From Sepiola atlantica (Eukaryota; Mollusca; Cephalopoda; Sepiida; Sepiolidae), in NCBI GenBank assembly GCA_963556195.1, contig OY744519.1, positions 37,399,301-37,463,300 of the forward strand: 64,000 nucleotides of DNA. Direction: 5' to 3'. Under the pieces are notes generated by a model, which ran no database searches, was not told where the DNA came from, and saw only the letters and a program-made list of their open reading frames with translations. The translations under genes and the position numbers were made by a program. Below are positions 38,361-51,376 of the stretch, one piece after another; position 1 is the first letter of the stretch; every line of letters begins with the position of its first letter.

Positions 38361-38984
38361 TAAGGCTACATAGTTGTGTCACAACATATCACATATTGTA
38401 TTGTGGCTTGATCATGCCACAATATATTGGTCGATGCAATAAAATATCAAATACTTCGGTCTACGTCTTGAACGATCAGGAAATAATAATGAAATAATAA
38501 CAAAGAAACTGTCTCCATAGATTCTTGACCTTTCATTCAGTTTAACCTGGTAATTGTCTACTCATGTGTATGCCGCCAGAAATAAGAATATAACAGATTG
38601 TGTATTTGGTCACGAACTATGATTACTCTCCATGAATTGATAACTTAATATCAAGGCTAGCTTGAAAAGTTATTGATCTATTGATTATTTAGTGCGTATT
38701 TATAGTGCAGGTGGTGCGTGCTTTTATTGCATGTTTTACGGCATACCATGTCATTTGATGTCGAAGAACAATATATATTAACTGTCAGAATACAGCAGTT
38801 ATTTCAAACAATACATTCAATAAGATTAGTTGAACATGAGTAAGTTTTTAAAGCCATAGATGAAACAAAAGTGTTATTTCTATTTATTTAGTGTTGGAGT
38901 ATTCACAATCATTATACAACTACATGAACTACTACTATGACTACTACTGGTTTTCGTTTTACATAGTTCAACCCAAACGAGGCA
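38361..38984. other. AT-rich sequence without recognised features
   Basis: No gene, RNA or clear repeat recognised. Confidence 0.45.
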
Positions 38985-39910
38985 AGTTCCCATTGTAGAC
39001 GTAAGGGTCACTACGAATTAGGGTAGTATGTTTTTTTTTTGGGGGGGGTACTCCTAAATTGGGATTTTAGCATCAGGAGACTTGTAAACGTTAGTTGTAC
39101 ATTTCTGAGTCGGGGGAAAGAGGGAGCATGGAGGGAGTTCTAAATGCCGGCAGCTCAATGGAAAGAGGTTATTCGAGTAGAAGACTGTCCGCCATCTGGG
39201 GACCTCTGGTTTCCTCTACGGTTAATGGATGTGATTTAGCTGGTTGTCGGGTAGGTCTAGTGTATTTACATCGAAGGTGCATTAGAGCAGCAAGTTCATC
39301 TGAGCACATATCATTGAAGTACGTTTAAAACAAGCACATTGCGGCGATGGAACAGAAGCTTGGGATTGATGGATAGCTAAGGACCTATCAGATTAGCAAC
39401 TCTTTTATTTGACTTATTATTACAGTGAGAGACTAATGGATAGTGCACCAGCCCAGATAGCACAAGGATACTCAACGCATGGTTTGATGTTGGCTATGTA
39501 GAGCTATAGGTTACTTTCAGATATCTTCTAGCACGGTAGAAAAAAAACCTTTCTTTGCAGCATCCTTGGCAATGTCATCTATGAATGTTTACTAATTCAT
39601 GTTACCAGTGGATGTTAGGCCGAGATGTTTAAACGTTTAACCTTCAGGTAGGCTGTTATTTGCCACGATTGTAGAGGGTGTATTGTAGTCGTTAGAGGAA
39701 AGGAGCTTTGTCTTAACAACATTAAATGTTACCATCCATTTTTTATCCCATTCCACAACAGACTGGAGGTCCCTTTCTCTAGGATTTCGCCATTGCCCCA
39801 TCTGTGCGTGTCCGTTTTACCCCCATGACGAAATTAGAGCATGGTGTCATCGGCAAATATACCCATCTAAGACACAATGCTATCAAATAAGTCGTTTATA
39901 AAAATGAGGA
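38985..39910 (-). pseudogene. LINE family A, copy 3: reverse transcriptase C-terminal part and 3' end
   Basis: On the minus strand, from about 39880 downward, the sequence encodes the palm-to-thumb part of a LINE reverse transcriptase. A Y-x-DD-type region is decayed. It is followed by RDLQSVVEWDKKWMVTFNV, then KTKLLSSNDY, LPEG and FKHLGLTSTGNMN. The 3' end continues to about 38990, matching 36485-36735 of copy 2. Stops and frameshifts occur throughout. The 77-codon plus-strand frame at 39095 is antisense to it. Confidence 0.8.
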
Positions 39911-42900
39911 ACACCTACACTCATGCAGTGATTTTTTAGGTGAACGGTCATCGAAGAACACCTTCCTTTTTCTTTTAGTTAGGAAGTATCTAACTATATT
40001 AAATGTTCGTATAGTAATACAATACGAATGAATTTTAAGAAGTCCTTCATGGCAAACCTTGTCATTTACTTTGAATATATCAAGTTGTGCTTGAACCGTG
40101 TGTCATATGCAGAGAAAATAAAGTTGTCGTAATCGTTACAGAAACAGTAAGGTTAACAATGTGTATGTACACCTCGATAGCTGCATATTTTCATCGTACT
40201 CGCTTCTTGTGATCCTTCCAGACTTGAGCTTGTCATCCTGAAATCAAAGCACCTTATTTCTTCTTTCAAAATGACTAAGTAGGAACAAAACGAAGAACAG
40301 TAAGAAAATATTTATTCGACTTAATCTTCGTTCTAAATCACTGATAAATGGCAGTAGACAGAGACAGTACAATAAACACTGTATAAATATATTTGTGCAT
40401 CCTATCTCATTTTTAACGTTAACACGCTGTGTGATTCCACACGGCCTTTCGTGTTATGTCTCCCACACACTCTTTGAGCCATATCAAACCATATCTATTT
40501 ATGTTAATCTCAGCAGTTTAGAAATCCTAATCTCAGGTTCAGGTTGTTGCCCTTGGCGGATATTTCGTTTCCTGTTATTTTAAACAAATAATTGTATAAA
40601 GTAGTTACCTTAGTCGTCAGATATCTAATACTGCGAAGAGAGCTACTTCATATGCGCTGCCACAATCAACGTGACAACAACAAATATGTAAACACCCGCG
40701 CTATGATATGCGTTACAAGACAAAGATTTTCAAAGATAATTCTTCAACTTTCTCAACAGTTTAAGTGTATAATACAACACAATGTAGCTTGTAGTAATTT
40801 GACTGGTCATATACTATCCGATTGCTCGAGGCGGTATACATTATACGAGTAACACAAACTCCCGGATGTTTCGTAATTATAAAGGAGATATGTGTGATAT
40901 AAACATTGCAAAGATAGATATGCAAACTGAAATTCGAAATAATCGAGTAGCAAAAAATAAAATTATTCAGTCTAAAATCGAAAATTCATCTGTAACAATA
41001 CACATCCACACAATGTTATTTTCATCTGAAAATAGGTACGACCTCGTTCCATTGCCGTAACTGTATTTGTAATGCGTCCAATTGTCTTGATAACTATTTA
41101 AAGTCAATTTAATTTATCTCCGAAAATATTCACACTTCGTTCAGTTGTTTAAAAAATCGTACACGCTGTTACTCATAAACTTATCTCTCATTTATCTGAA
41201 AATAGATAAACTCTGTTCTCTTTAAGCCACATTTATGTAAATGCTTATTTACGTCTATTTTCGTATTTTTAATAATCGTTGTAAGGAAGAGAACACCCTG
41301 TCCAAAAGATTATCCGAGGCACTATTATTTAATAACCGATAATTTATCTCAAATGGTGTATATAACACATCTTGAATTATAGATGACTCATGTATTCGTG
41401 AAGCTAAATGTCTGTATCAAAGGTAATTTATAGTTAAGGTGTTTTCGTCGTGTGAGATAGAAAGAGTTTAAGTCTTGTCATAGATTTTTAAGTGGAAACG
41501 TAAAATCTATTTCTGTTGAAACGTTCATTTTATAACCTAGGATTGGTTCACTCGAGTATATTTTCTAAAATATTCGATCTATGAGTAAGTAGCCAAACAA
41601 ACAATGTTATTCTTTGTTCCGTAACGTATTAACAAACGAATGACTCCTAAAAATACAACATCGACTAAGTTTCTGTTGATAAAAAATAGTTAAAAGTAAT
41701 AAATATTCCTGGGTATGACCTTTAAATCGATACGATGGTGAGACTACAATTTAAAAGAGTTGGTGAGTATGAAGTTGCACCTTGTGATTTCTTAGACACG
41801 GAGTGGTGATATCTTCCATCTTAAAATGTATAGGCTAAACAAGAACTTGTCAAAGGCATGACACTTGCCACATACACCCTTGAGCAAAGTTGTTATCATG
41901 AAAATACACCTTTTTTTAGAACTTTATATGTTTTATTCCGACCATAATTGACTATATCTATCAATTACTCATGCTTTATTCTTTAAATTTGATACAACAC
42001 AAAACTTAATCCAGTGATGACATCCCGATTGGAGTACTGTGGGTAGTGTGGAGTAATATGTGAGTTACAACTTCTCTCAAGTACACTGCAGTTGAGTTTA
42101 TGTTGTGTTGATAGATACACACACAAATTAAGTAGATATTATGATGGAGAAGTGGATATGTGTGTGGGCATACGACGTACGCGGACAAAGATATAAAAAC
42201 ATAAAGTGTACTTTAGTTCTGTGTTTTATTCCTCCATTTTAGACCTATTGTTAAATATAAATGATTGGTTGGCCTTGTTTGCTGTCGGTAATTGGAAATC
42301 GGAGCACAATAGCTACTAAAAGCGACTTCCTAACATCATAATCATCGTCGGCTTGTACTAGGAGACTCTAACCCATATTAATCGTAAAACATATTTTCGT
42401 TTTCAATATCCACGGCAGTCTGCGTCAGGCAACATTTACTTCTCCAATATTCACCCTTCTTCTTAAGGCGTCTGTCTTCCTATTATCCCCTGTGTAGGTA
42501 AATAGATAAACTAATAATGCAATCACCAATTGTTGGTCAATTCCGCTCTCAATTTTGCGCTCCAGTCAGTTCGTCAGTTTACATTCTGCGACATTAGCAC
42601 CTTCCGCCCGATTTCCCATTATATCAAAGGTAATTTATTGTCGAGGTGGTGACAAGCGACAAATAAGGTGACATGATTTATTTTCCTTCTCGACATAACG
42701 AATTGAATCTCATATACAATAAAGTACGTGAATAGCTTTCTAGAAATCTAACGCGCAGTACTGGTTAGTTTGCGCCAGTTTGACGATTACAAACGTAGAA
42801 GATTAGAGTTACCCGGACGTAAAACAATTAAAGTTGATATTCTGTGGTAATTTTTGTTTCGTGTTTCATTTTGTTTTTATTTCCTTCAAATATTTATGAC

Positions 42901-42980
42901 GTATTTTAGAATATCTAACATGATGCACTAGATATTATATAGTAAGTAAATTCATAAACTTCACTATACATATACATTTG
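39911..42980. other. AT-rich sequence without recognised genes
   Basis: The first 200 bp may still be decayed LINE. The rest holds only short chance frames. No RNA gene or element was recognised. Confidence 0.4.
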
Positions 42981-42984
42981 CTTA

Positions 42985-43072
42985 TATTCCTCTAACTCTC
43001 TCCCCTTCCCCCTCTTTCCCTCTCTCCTTCTCTCTCTTTCATTCTCTCTCTCTCTATCTCCCTCTCCCTCAC

Positions 43073-43139
<67 letters not shown>
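42985..43139. repeat. compound (CT)n-(TA)n microsatellite
   Basis: A pyrimidine-rich, mostly CT tract to about 43105 passes into (TA)n at 43106-43139. The Arg-Glu-Arg-Glu readings on the minus strand are translations of it. Confidence 0.95.
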
Positions 43140-43142
<3 letters not shown>

Positions 43143-43284
43143 CGTGTAAAATGATAAAAGAAAAAAACAACAATATTATTAATGTATTCATTAATGTTTA
43201 TATTTATTTCAGGACTACCTCTAGATGATTGGGTTAAAGAAATAAAACATAGGTACAAATATTTCAAAACGTTTTTTCAAATAT

Positions 43285-44420
43285 ATGTACTTGTGTGTTA
43301 TATCTTCATTCATCCCGATATTAAAACTGAACACTACAAATAAAATCAGCACAAGTATAGATGAGCACCCCTGCGAAAAACAATACAAAGAGAACCGGAG
43401 CCATGACACAACCCTGCTGCGCACTATTAAAAGAACTGAAAACGGTTCAGAACTTTCTTCGTCAGAAACTACAGAAGCTCTTATGTACTGGTGAAACTAC
43501 ACAATGACACTGAACATGTTGTCAGGAATAGCGAGTTTCTTTAAAACCTTCAACAATGCGTTTCTGTTCACAGTGTCGAAGGCCTTGGTTCAATTCGTGA
43601 GTGTTCTTGCTTACTTACTCAGCAATCGGACGCCAGTTCGAAAGTCACATTGCGATTATAGGTGAATTTTAGCGACAATATGCGGAATGATTCTGTTAAG
43701 AATAAGTCGAGCAAAATCTTGCAACTGATAACAGAGAGGTATCTCTAGATTTGTCACACACGCTTCAATAACCTTTGTTTTATAATAATTTCATGAGGGC
43801 GGCCCTGAAATAATGTGGTAAATACACATGCTTCAAAATGACAATAAATAAATCCATCAGCTTGTTTATCACTTTTGTGCCACCATACTGAAAAATCTCG
43901 GTTGGAATTCCATCCTATCCTGAGGCTTTGACTGACATGATTTGCTTGATTACATCTCTGATTTCTAGAAAGGTCAGATGGTAAGAAAGCATGAATATAG
44001 TTAATCCTTGATGAAGTGAGGTGATGGCGTCTTAGCTCGTTTCAGAGTCTGAATTAAAAATTGACTTGAAGTGTTACTCCAAATCGTCGCAATTAGACAT
44101 CGTTTTTGTCCGTTTGGAGTGTCCTGCAACTAGCAGAGTAGATTGGATTGTTTCCACAGTCATCAAGATATCATAGAACGTTTTCGTATCCTGCTTGGCT
44201 GCTGTCTGTTTTAGTTCGGTTGGTGAAAGGGGCATCAAGAATGTTTCATATTACGATGTGCAGCTTGAACCTTATTCTTGCACTTCCTGTATTCTTGTTG
44301 TTTAACAGCCGAGTGTGTATCATTAATCAATTTTTTATGTATATCATTCATTTAGTTGTATCAATTATTAAATATTTTCATTGTTGTCGTCAAACAAATC
44401 CTGGTGTTAACGAGCAGGAA
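43285..44420 (-). pseudogene. LINE family B: decayed reverse transcriptase
   Basis: Minus-strand reading from about 44420 shows, in changing frames, KQTAAKQDTKTFYDILMTVE, then the start of the reverse transcriptase (IRDVIKQIMSVKASG, GIPTEIFQYGG). A weakened KNKG and HRGISLL-like block follows at about 43800-43700. The next segment is FVDLTKAFDTVN-like at about 43600-43550. It ends with QGCVMAPVLF near 43420-43390, the block that precedes the YxDD motif. The order is that of a non-LTR reverse transcriptase. It differs in sequence from family A. Stops and shifts are many; the 67-codon minus frame at 43221-43424 is a piece of it in a wrong frame. Confidence 0.75.
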
Positions 44421-45795
44421 ACCCTAGTATTTCAAATGAGTAAATATAAACTACATCTCATAGGCTCCCCCAAAACACCCTAATGGTATCCGTTATCTGC
44501 TCCAATAGATTCCTCTTTATTATCATGCAGTTCTTCCTATTTCATTGTTTTTCGTCAATGGCAACAGATTAATGCGTTTCATTATTTCTGACTGTCGAAG
44601 CTGCTTGCGTCCAAGACGGACAAACGCCTCTACAACATAGGAGTGGTTAATCCGAAAACAGTCGGCACCATCAAAAGAACGAATGATGAAAATGTTATTG
44701 ACGTCTCACCACTAAGTAATTATGCAGTACATGTAGAACTTACAGTAATTGTGATGTAGAACTCATTATCACTTCAGATAGAGAAAATACATAGACTGTT
44801 TGATTGCATTCGCTGTACACCGTGATGCCTTAAACCCCCGTCCGAAGCTACATGGTCAGCGGTAACTCGAGTATATACATCTCACATAAAGAGTTGCTCA
44901 TTTCTATGCGTTATTCTAGAGATTATATTACGATACAGTCGTAAAAATCATCATTTTCCTGCTCTGAGTTGTCATTGTTAGGGCATAGAAGTTTATCAAA
45001 GTAGCATGAGTGTTGCCGTCAATATCAAGTGGCAGGGTCATAATGCAGTGCAAGATACCTTTCAGAAGAAAAAAAACAAGAGTCCCGCTAGATCTGATTT
45101 TATAGCAAAACCAATACCTGATTTACGGTGTTCTTCGCCTTTGCCCAAAATGAAGAAGGTATAACTCTCTTCACTTCCTTCAACTGGGTAAATACTGCAA
45201 GATGAGTTTAACTTAACCCAGCAACTAATATGGTGTACCTATTGTGGAAAAGAGTTCTGTTTTTCATTCAAAGCCGTATTTTTGTCTTGAAGTGTGCGCT
45301 CATTCCCAGCGCCCAGATTGCATTTAATGTTTTGCTTCTTCTTTTGGACTGCTTTACAGTATAACCAGACAGCTACGGTTTTTAGGGCACTTTTTCCCGC
45401 CCACTCACGTATTGGGAAATGCAGTAATGTATCAATAAACACAAATAATTTGTCACAACTGAAGGACATTAACAACACAAGATGTTGTGATTGAACGACC
45501 ATAAGCAAGTGGTTGACACTGGGTATGGCTTTAGATAGATCCTGCTAGTAATATCCTTTACCTGTTCCCCTTGCCCTTGCCCTCTCGTAAACGGGTATGC
45601 GCTTCACGCTTCTTGGAAATGCTGATAACAGATAACCGGTTCAAAAGTTTGTCACAGACAGCATGAACGTACTACCTCAGGTTTTACAGCAAAACGTTCC
45701 TTCTCTAGATGCCTGTCTTAACAAAAACTCATGGTGCATCTATCTCAGTGGTTGAACCGCGCCACCAGGCATTCATCTTGGTATCTGTACCCCGT
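44421..45795. other. sequence without recognised genes
   Basis: Two overlapping open frames at 45239-45508 (minus, 89 codons) and 45294-45494 (plus, 66 codons) have no family motifs that I recognise. No RNA gene is seen. Confidence 0.4.
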
Positions 45796-45869
<74 letters not shown>

Positions 45870-46119
45870 AATTTCCGACACACACGCCAAGTCACCACAC
45901 GCCGGAAAATGCTGTACATAAGCGTCATAGATTTGTACAGAAAATTTTAAGCGTATCCTTAGAAGAGTAGCCTCAGGAACTATGCTGTGTCAAATGGTTA
46001 CCAGCGATTTAATTTGGAACTGCTTATTGGATATTCGCAGCTAACCTTTACATTCAAAGGCTGTTCCTTGATCTGCAATCTGTGAAGCCGGTGCATAGGA
46101 GTTATTCTTCACCACACAC

Positions 46120-46184
<65 letters not shown>

Positions 46185-46455
46185 CATCACCGGTTTTGTT
46201 TTGTAGAATGGACTCCAACAGCGTTTTAAGTTATTTAATAATGAAAGCATAATATGTATTTATTAAAAACATTACAGAAGGTCAGATCAAATAAACATAG
46301 TACGATAGCTTTAAAGACATAACATAGATCAAATATGGCTGAAGATACATCGTGAACGATTTATAAATATGAATAAAACTCAGACGAACAGTTTTATTAG
46401 TATCCGCTCTCACGGCTTTAAACAATTCGTAATCTGTTGTATTTGCTCCGATCTC

Positions 46456-46532
<77 letters not shown>
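45796..46532. repeat. three (TA)n tracts with islands
   Basis: (TA)n lies at about 45800-45862, 46124-46182 and 46459-46532. The island 45863-46123 is not self-complementary, unlike other TA-flanked islands in the window. Confidence 0.95.
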
Positions 46533-46536
<4 letters not shown>

Positions 46537-47013
46537 AAGAAGGTTAAGGGAAATGCAGAGTGCGGGATAGGTTGTAAGCTGGAGTGAACAAAAATAGTAA
46601 ATCGAATTTATGAAGGGGCTTACTTTTCTTTTTAAATTTTACATAACAGCAAGTGTGGTGTCGGCTGTGTGTGTGTTGCCCAGATGATGATTAACACTTT
46701 TTATTAATACGCCGGGAAAACTTTCCCTTTGTCAAAAATATACACCAACAGATAATTGACAAGAATTGATGCTCCAGAGTAGGGTTGGAACAAATCAGTC
46801 CCGAAAATAATAGAAATTAATAAGTTTTAAATTCCCTAACATTATTTTTTGTATATAAAGATGGTGTTCAATCGAATTGAACACTATATGTATAATATAA
46901 ATAGTAAGTCCCTCAACTTCCATTTATTATTTATATTAACCTGCAGGAACTATCATTCGTGATTTTGAATTTTTGGAACACTATTCAAAGTTTATTAATC
47001 TCAACCCATTTAA

Positions 47014-47017
<4 letters not shown>

Positions 47018-47077
<60 letters not shown>

Positions 47078-47121
47078 ACATATATATACATATACATATA
47101 TATACATATATATATATATAC

Positions 47122-47157
<36 letters not shown>

Positions 47158-47158
47158 G
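47018..47158. repeat. (TA)n microsatellite with CATATA interruptions
   Basis: A TA tract with regularly spaced C substitutions in its second half. Confidence 0.96.
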
Positions 47159-48902
47159 TTAATATAAACATTTTAATACGTTTACATTCTTATATATTTC
47201 TATTTATCGGAAACTATTCAGATGGATAAGTAATTATAGATTTTGAAGGTGTTGGGTATGTTTTTTTTTTTTATTTATTCTCATATAAAGAGGGCAAAGA
47301 TGGATGGAAACCCTTCGTAAACATTCCGATAACTCACGTTTTTTCAGAAATTTTTACAATAAGTATTCCATATTAATTAATTAATAGATCGTCAAATTGG
47401 AGTTTTTGGGACTTTTTTTTAAATACTAATTTGACGGGACATAATATCGACACTGTCACCTATTTGGAAATTCAAATGTTTAAAGTTTGCAGTATAGCTG
47501 ATTGATATTCATTAAAGAAAACGTTGCTGAATGTTCATTTCGTCTTAATATACCATCAGCTAAAAACTTAAATTTCAGATATTTTTCAAGGGCTAAAATC
47601 AGCTATTTGGATGTTGATCCAAATAGAAATACGGATTTTAAGTACACAGTGTAGAAGAATTATACTGTGATTTTAATTTCATTAAGGTGACATATATGTG
47701 ATACTCCACTCTATGATTCGGTGAATAAATTTTTCTTGACCTGGGACGGGATTTGTTTAGGTATGTTATACATACACATTAGCTCTATAAGACATTCGGA
47801 CCTAATATGAGATTTCAAACAAATAATCCTTGGAAATAATATACTGAACGATCTTTGTCTAAATTGCATTGATTTTCGACACAAATATGAAAGAATTTTC
47901 TAAACACTTTCATCTTTGTCATTGTGACAGGTAAGAAAGTTAATCATTCTGCCTTGTTATGATGGCAAGGTCAGGTCGACCGGAAATATTCCGTTCATCG
48001 ATTATTGAGCATTGTCAAAGGGCCTTTTCTAAATCTAATCAGGCCGTATTGACAAGCTACTTGCATAACAATTGGTCCGGAAAAGCTGACCGTCCTTATT
48101 GATTAGGGAGGTCCCGTGTCTCTTTTGAAATCTATATGCGCTCCACGATAATTCTAAAGTCATTTCAATATCACTTCTAATCATTTGCTGGGAATAATAA
48201 ATTACTGAATCCAAGTTCATCTAAGTGTATATGTAATAAGAAAGCAATGCGGGATACATTCTTAAAATATTGGAATACGATTGTTTTTAAAAATAATTTC
48301 TTGATAAATCATATCTGAATTGTAAACACTTTTACGAAAGTCAATTGAAAATATCATATGGACTGAAAAGAAAGTATAATTATACCCCTTCACAAAGTAT
48401 CAAACTAATTATGAACGAGTGAAAGATAACAGATAATATAATTGCATAGAATGTGCTGCCCTATGTGTGGAGCGCTCTGACATGAAAAGATGATAGGTCT
48501 TAACATAACAGAAATACTCCTACCATTATCGGATCAATGCAAATTATTTTGCGTTATCGCAACAACCGCTTACAATAAGTTTCTTGCTGGCTACTACTAT
48601 TAGTCATCTGATATTTGGATGGTAATATTCCCCAATCAAGGTCCCAGCACAATCCGCACTTTTTCAGTGGAGTTCTGGTTAGTGCTTTGCCTCCCCGGTG
48701 TTTCCATTCTCTTTGACTCTTCTACAATCACTTTTTATGGCATCAGCCGAGGCTGGTTCCATTACAGTGTTTTCTGGGGTTTGTCTGTGTGTATGTCTTT
48801 GGGGCAGTACGATATATCTTACGGTTTAAGTTTGTTTTAGTTTGTGGGTGTTTTTTATGTTCTGTTTTGTTTTGATTTCTATTTGATTCAACACTAGAGT
48901 AC
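47159..48902. other. AT-rich sequence without recognised genes
   Basis: Only short frames without family motifs. The 73-codon plus frame at 48619 is unrecognised and probably fortuitous. Confidence 0.4.
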
Positions 48903-49000
48903 CTATGCTTCACAGATCCAGTCGTAAGCTTTCTTGTAGTCGATCCATGCCATAGCTATGTTCTTTCTTTCTGTTTTCCTCTTTCAAAGTACTTTGATCT
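48903..49000 (-). pseudogene. reverse transcriptase scrap with palm motif A
   Basis: On the minus strand a short frame reads NIAMAWIDYKKAYDWI before a TAG at 48903-48905. The AWIDYKKAYD block is palm motif A of non-LTR reverse transcriptases, with the first catalytic Asp at 48939-48941. Neither the upstream fingers nor the later motifs can be recovered nearby. It represents a third LINE lineage, distinct from families A and B, and is only a relic. Confidence 0.7.
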
Positions 49001-50640
49001 ATTTATAGCACGTTAAACGTCTATCTCTTAACTTTTCCGACTCATTTCCTGTTGATTGAAAACATGCATTAAATATTTCAATTCACAAACGGAAACCAGT
49101 TTCTCTTATCTGATATTTGCAGTAATACTTATAATATAAGTTGGGTCTTGTAGACACGCATGTGTCTACAACTGGAAATTGCAATCATGTAGGGATGATC
49201 TAAAGAAGTTGTAATCACTATATATATTCATAATAATATACAAATATATATAGTAAGTAAGGCACATAGAGGCGTCCATGTTTCCATTCAACGAAAACAT
49301 CATCAGACTAAATGCACGGATTATATATAAGCGATTGTTTTATTTATATCTAAGTTTTTTTTTATTATGCTAACTAACCTATCAGATTCGTCGTTATTCC
49401 ACCCTCAGGGGTTAATGTGTTCATTGACCAATGGCTGAACGGCTGTCGAACAACACTCTGGTTTAACTACTTGACATCCCCTTCTTTTGTTGTTATATTG
49501 GTTTAGGTTCAACTTTATTTTAGGTATGCAAAAGTAATATGAGATCCTATTTAAACACGTGCGTGGTTTAGATAATTTATCCTTTCTACTCATTTTGTTA
49601 TCCGTTGTTTCTTTTATATATTTATTTAGTTTAATGTTCCATTAATTTGTTTATTATATGTATTATTATTTGTTTATTTTTCTAAGTGTATTCTATGTCT
49701 CCAGCTAGTTGATAGTTTGCTATTATAATTTAGTACGTTTTCGTGATATTAAAAACTACACATTTCCAGTTTCTAATTCAAACATAAATTACCCAGGTCG
49801 TCAAAATATTTTCATTTACTAACTCATCGTTATATTTACCACTTGCTTATTGGCGAGAGTCAGCTTTCTTTGAGCTTTCAGTAATAGTTCGTTAGTGATG
49901 TTGTTTAACTTGTGTTTTTTTTATTGAATGTACTATTATTATTATTATACATGGTTTTGTAAGTCAAAGTAGGTTTCGAATTCGTAGTAATTCTTGTTAT
50001 TTTGTTATTAGTGGACATTTACTCTTGCTTGGTCACTTTACATAAAATACACGTAACTTCAGGATAACTATATCATACATAAATTGATAATAAACACATC
50101 AAATAACATATAATAATTATAGTATCAGTATAGTATCAGTATAGTATCAGTATAGTATCATGATTAGCGACAAATAAAAAAAATAAATAGAAAATACAAA
50201 TTATTTCAATCCCGCACGTGCTAAAATAAGATCATCAATTAATTTGAATCACTTAAAAAACGAGTGCGCGGAAACCAATAGCCACACATAAAAAAATGGT
50301 TTTAATTAAAAAGTAGCAGGCCATTTGTTTGAGTAAAGTTTAGCAATTGATCCATGAAAAAAATGAGGGAGTAACGGCAACGAATCTTATTGGTTAGTTA
50401 GCATGAATAAACAGTATTTAGATATCAAAACTATCCCGAACATAAAATCTCAGAATTCAGCTTGATGATTTTCGCTAGAATGAAAAATGAACACACCTAT
50501 GTAGCTTACTTGACATATACATCTTTATACTACTTCTAGTTATCTCTATAAAGTACTTAGCACCCTATGTAAATACTGAAAATATATATACACAATATAT
50601 TTTATCATCTTGTAATATTATATGTGAATGTATATGAAAT
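49001..50640. other. AT-rich sequence with a short 12-bp tandem repeat
   Basis: Four copies of an ATAGTATCAGT-type 12-mer lie at about 50119-50161. Otherwise no gene, RNA or element was recognised. Confidence 0.5.
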
Positions 50641-50644
50641 AATA

Positions 50645-50647
<3 letters not shown>

Positions 50648-50691
<44 letters not shown>

Positions 50692-51284
50692 AAGAATTGT
50701 GGTTACCAACGCTAGTAAAAAAACTTTTTCAATAATTATTTATTATCTTATCATTTTAACATTTTAAGTTTTTTAAATATAATTATATAACGCGTTTCGA
50801 GCATTTATCGTTTATCCATTATGCTCTCTTCAGATGTAAATTCCATTTGATAAAAGTGTTTCATTTGAGAAAACGTTTCATTTTTCTTTCATTTGAAAGT
50901 GTCTGTTCCATTTGACAGGAGAAAATGTTTGTTCTGTTTGACAGAAAAAAATGCTATCTTGTTGAGATAAAAAAATATATTTAGTTTGGCCAGTGTTTGG
51001 TCATTTAAGTTCATTTGTGTATTAGGTTTTATTGCTTTAATTGCTGTCGGTCAAATCTGTATGGTGTGCGTGGGTGTGGTCATTCCCGGTCATTCATGAC
51101 GGTTTCCCTAATGGATAAACGATAAATGCTCGAAACGCGTTATGTAATTATATTTAAAAAACTTAAAATGTTAAAATGATAAGATAATAAATAATTATTG
51201 AAAAAGTTTTTTTACTAGCGTTGGTAACCACAATTCTTTAAATATACTTTTTTCTCTCGTTGGAACTGCACTGATGCTACACAA

Positions 51285-51372
<88 letters not shown>
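50648..51372. mobile_element. hammerhead-bearing inverted-repeat element between (TA)n tracts
   Basis: Arms 50685-50821 and 51109-51245 (137 bp each) are near-perfect inverted repeats around a 287-bp spacer. (TA)n flanks the unit at 50648-50689 and, after a CT tract, at 51317-51372. The segment outside the right arm (51246-51290, with CTCTCGTTGGAACTGCACT) is the reverse complement of that outside the left arm of the 25.97 kb palindrome. The two units also share the ACGCGTTTC block. The left arm with the adjacent spacer holds a complete hammerhead; the right arm has only its 3' half. No protein is encoded. Confidence 0.85.
50770..50850 (-). ncRNA. hammerhead ribozyme, type I
   Basis: Minus-strand core: CTGAAGA (50827-50833), stem II GAGCAT...ATGCTC closing a 16-nt loop (50799-50826), GAAA (50795-50798), then CGCGTT with self-complementary ACGCGT as stem III. 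The following ATATAATT pairs with the AATTTACAT-type segment before CTGAAGA to give stem I with one mismatch. In the right arm the corresponding ATGTAATT fits even better. Position 7 of the core is free to vary, so CTGAAGA is acceptable. Stem II differs in sequence from that of the 26.1 kb ribozymes yet still pairs, which supports selection on structure at some time. Confidence 0.8.

Positions 51373-51376
<4 letters not shown>

Noticed and set aside
49275..49315. CTGATGA followed by GGAAAC on the minus strand
   Set aside because: The segment between forms no stem II, and the GAAAC would itself pair with GTTTTC, so the hammerhead fold is not supported.
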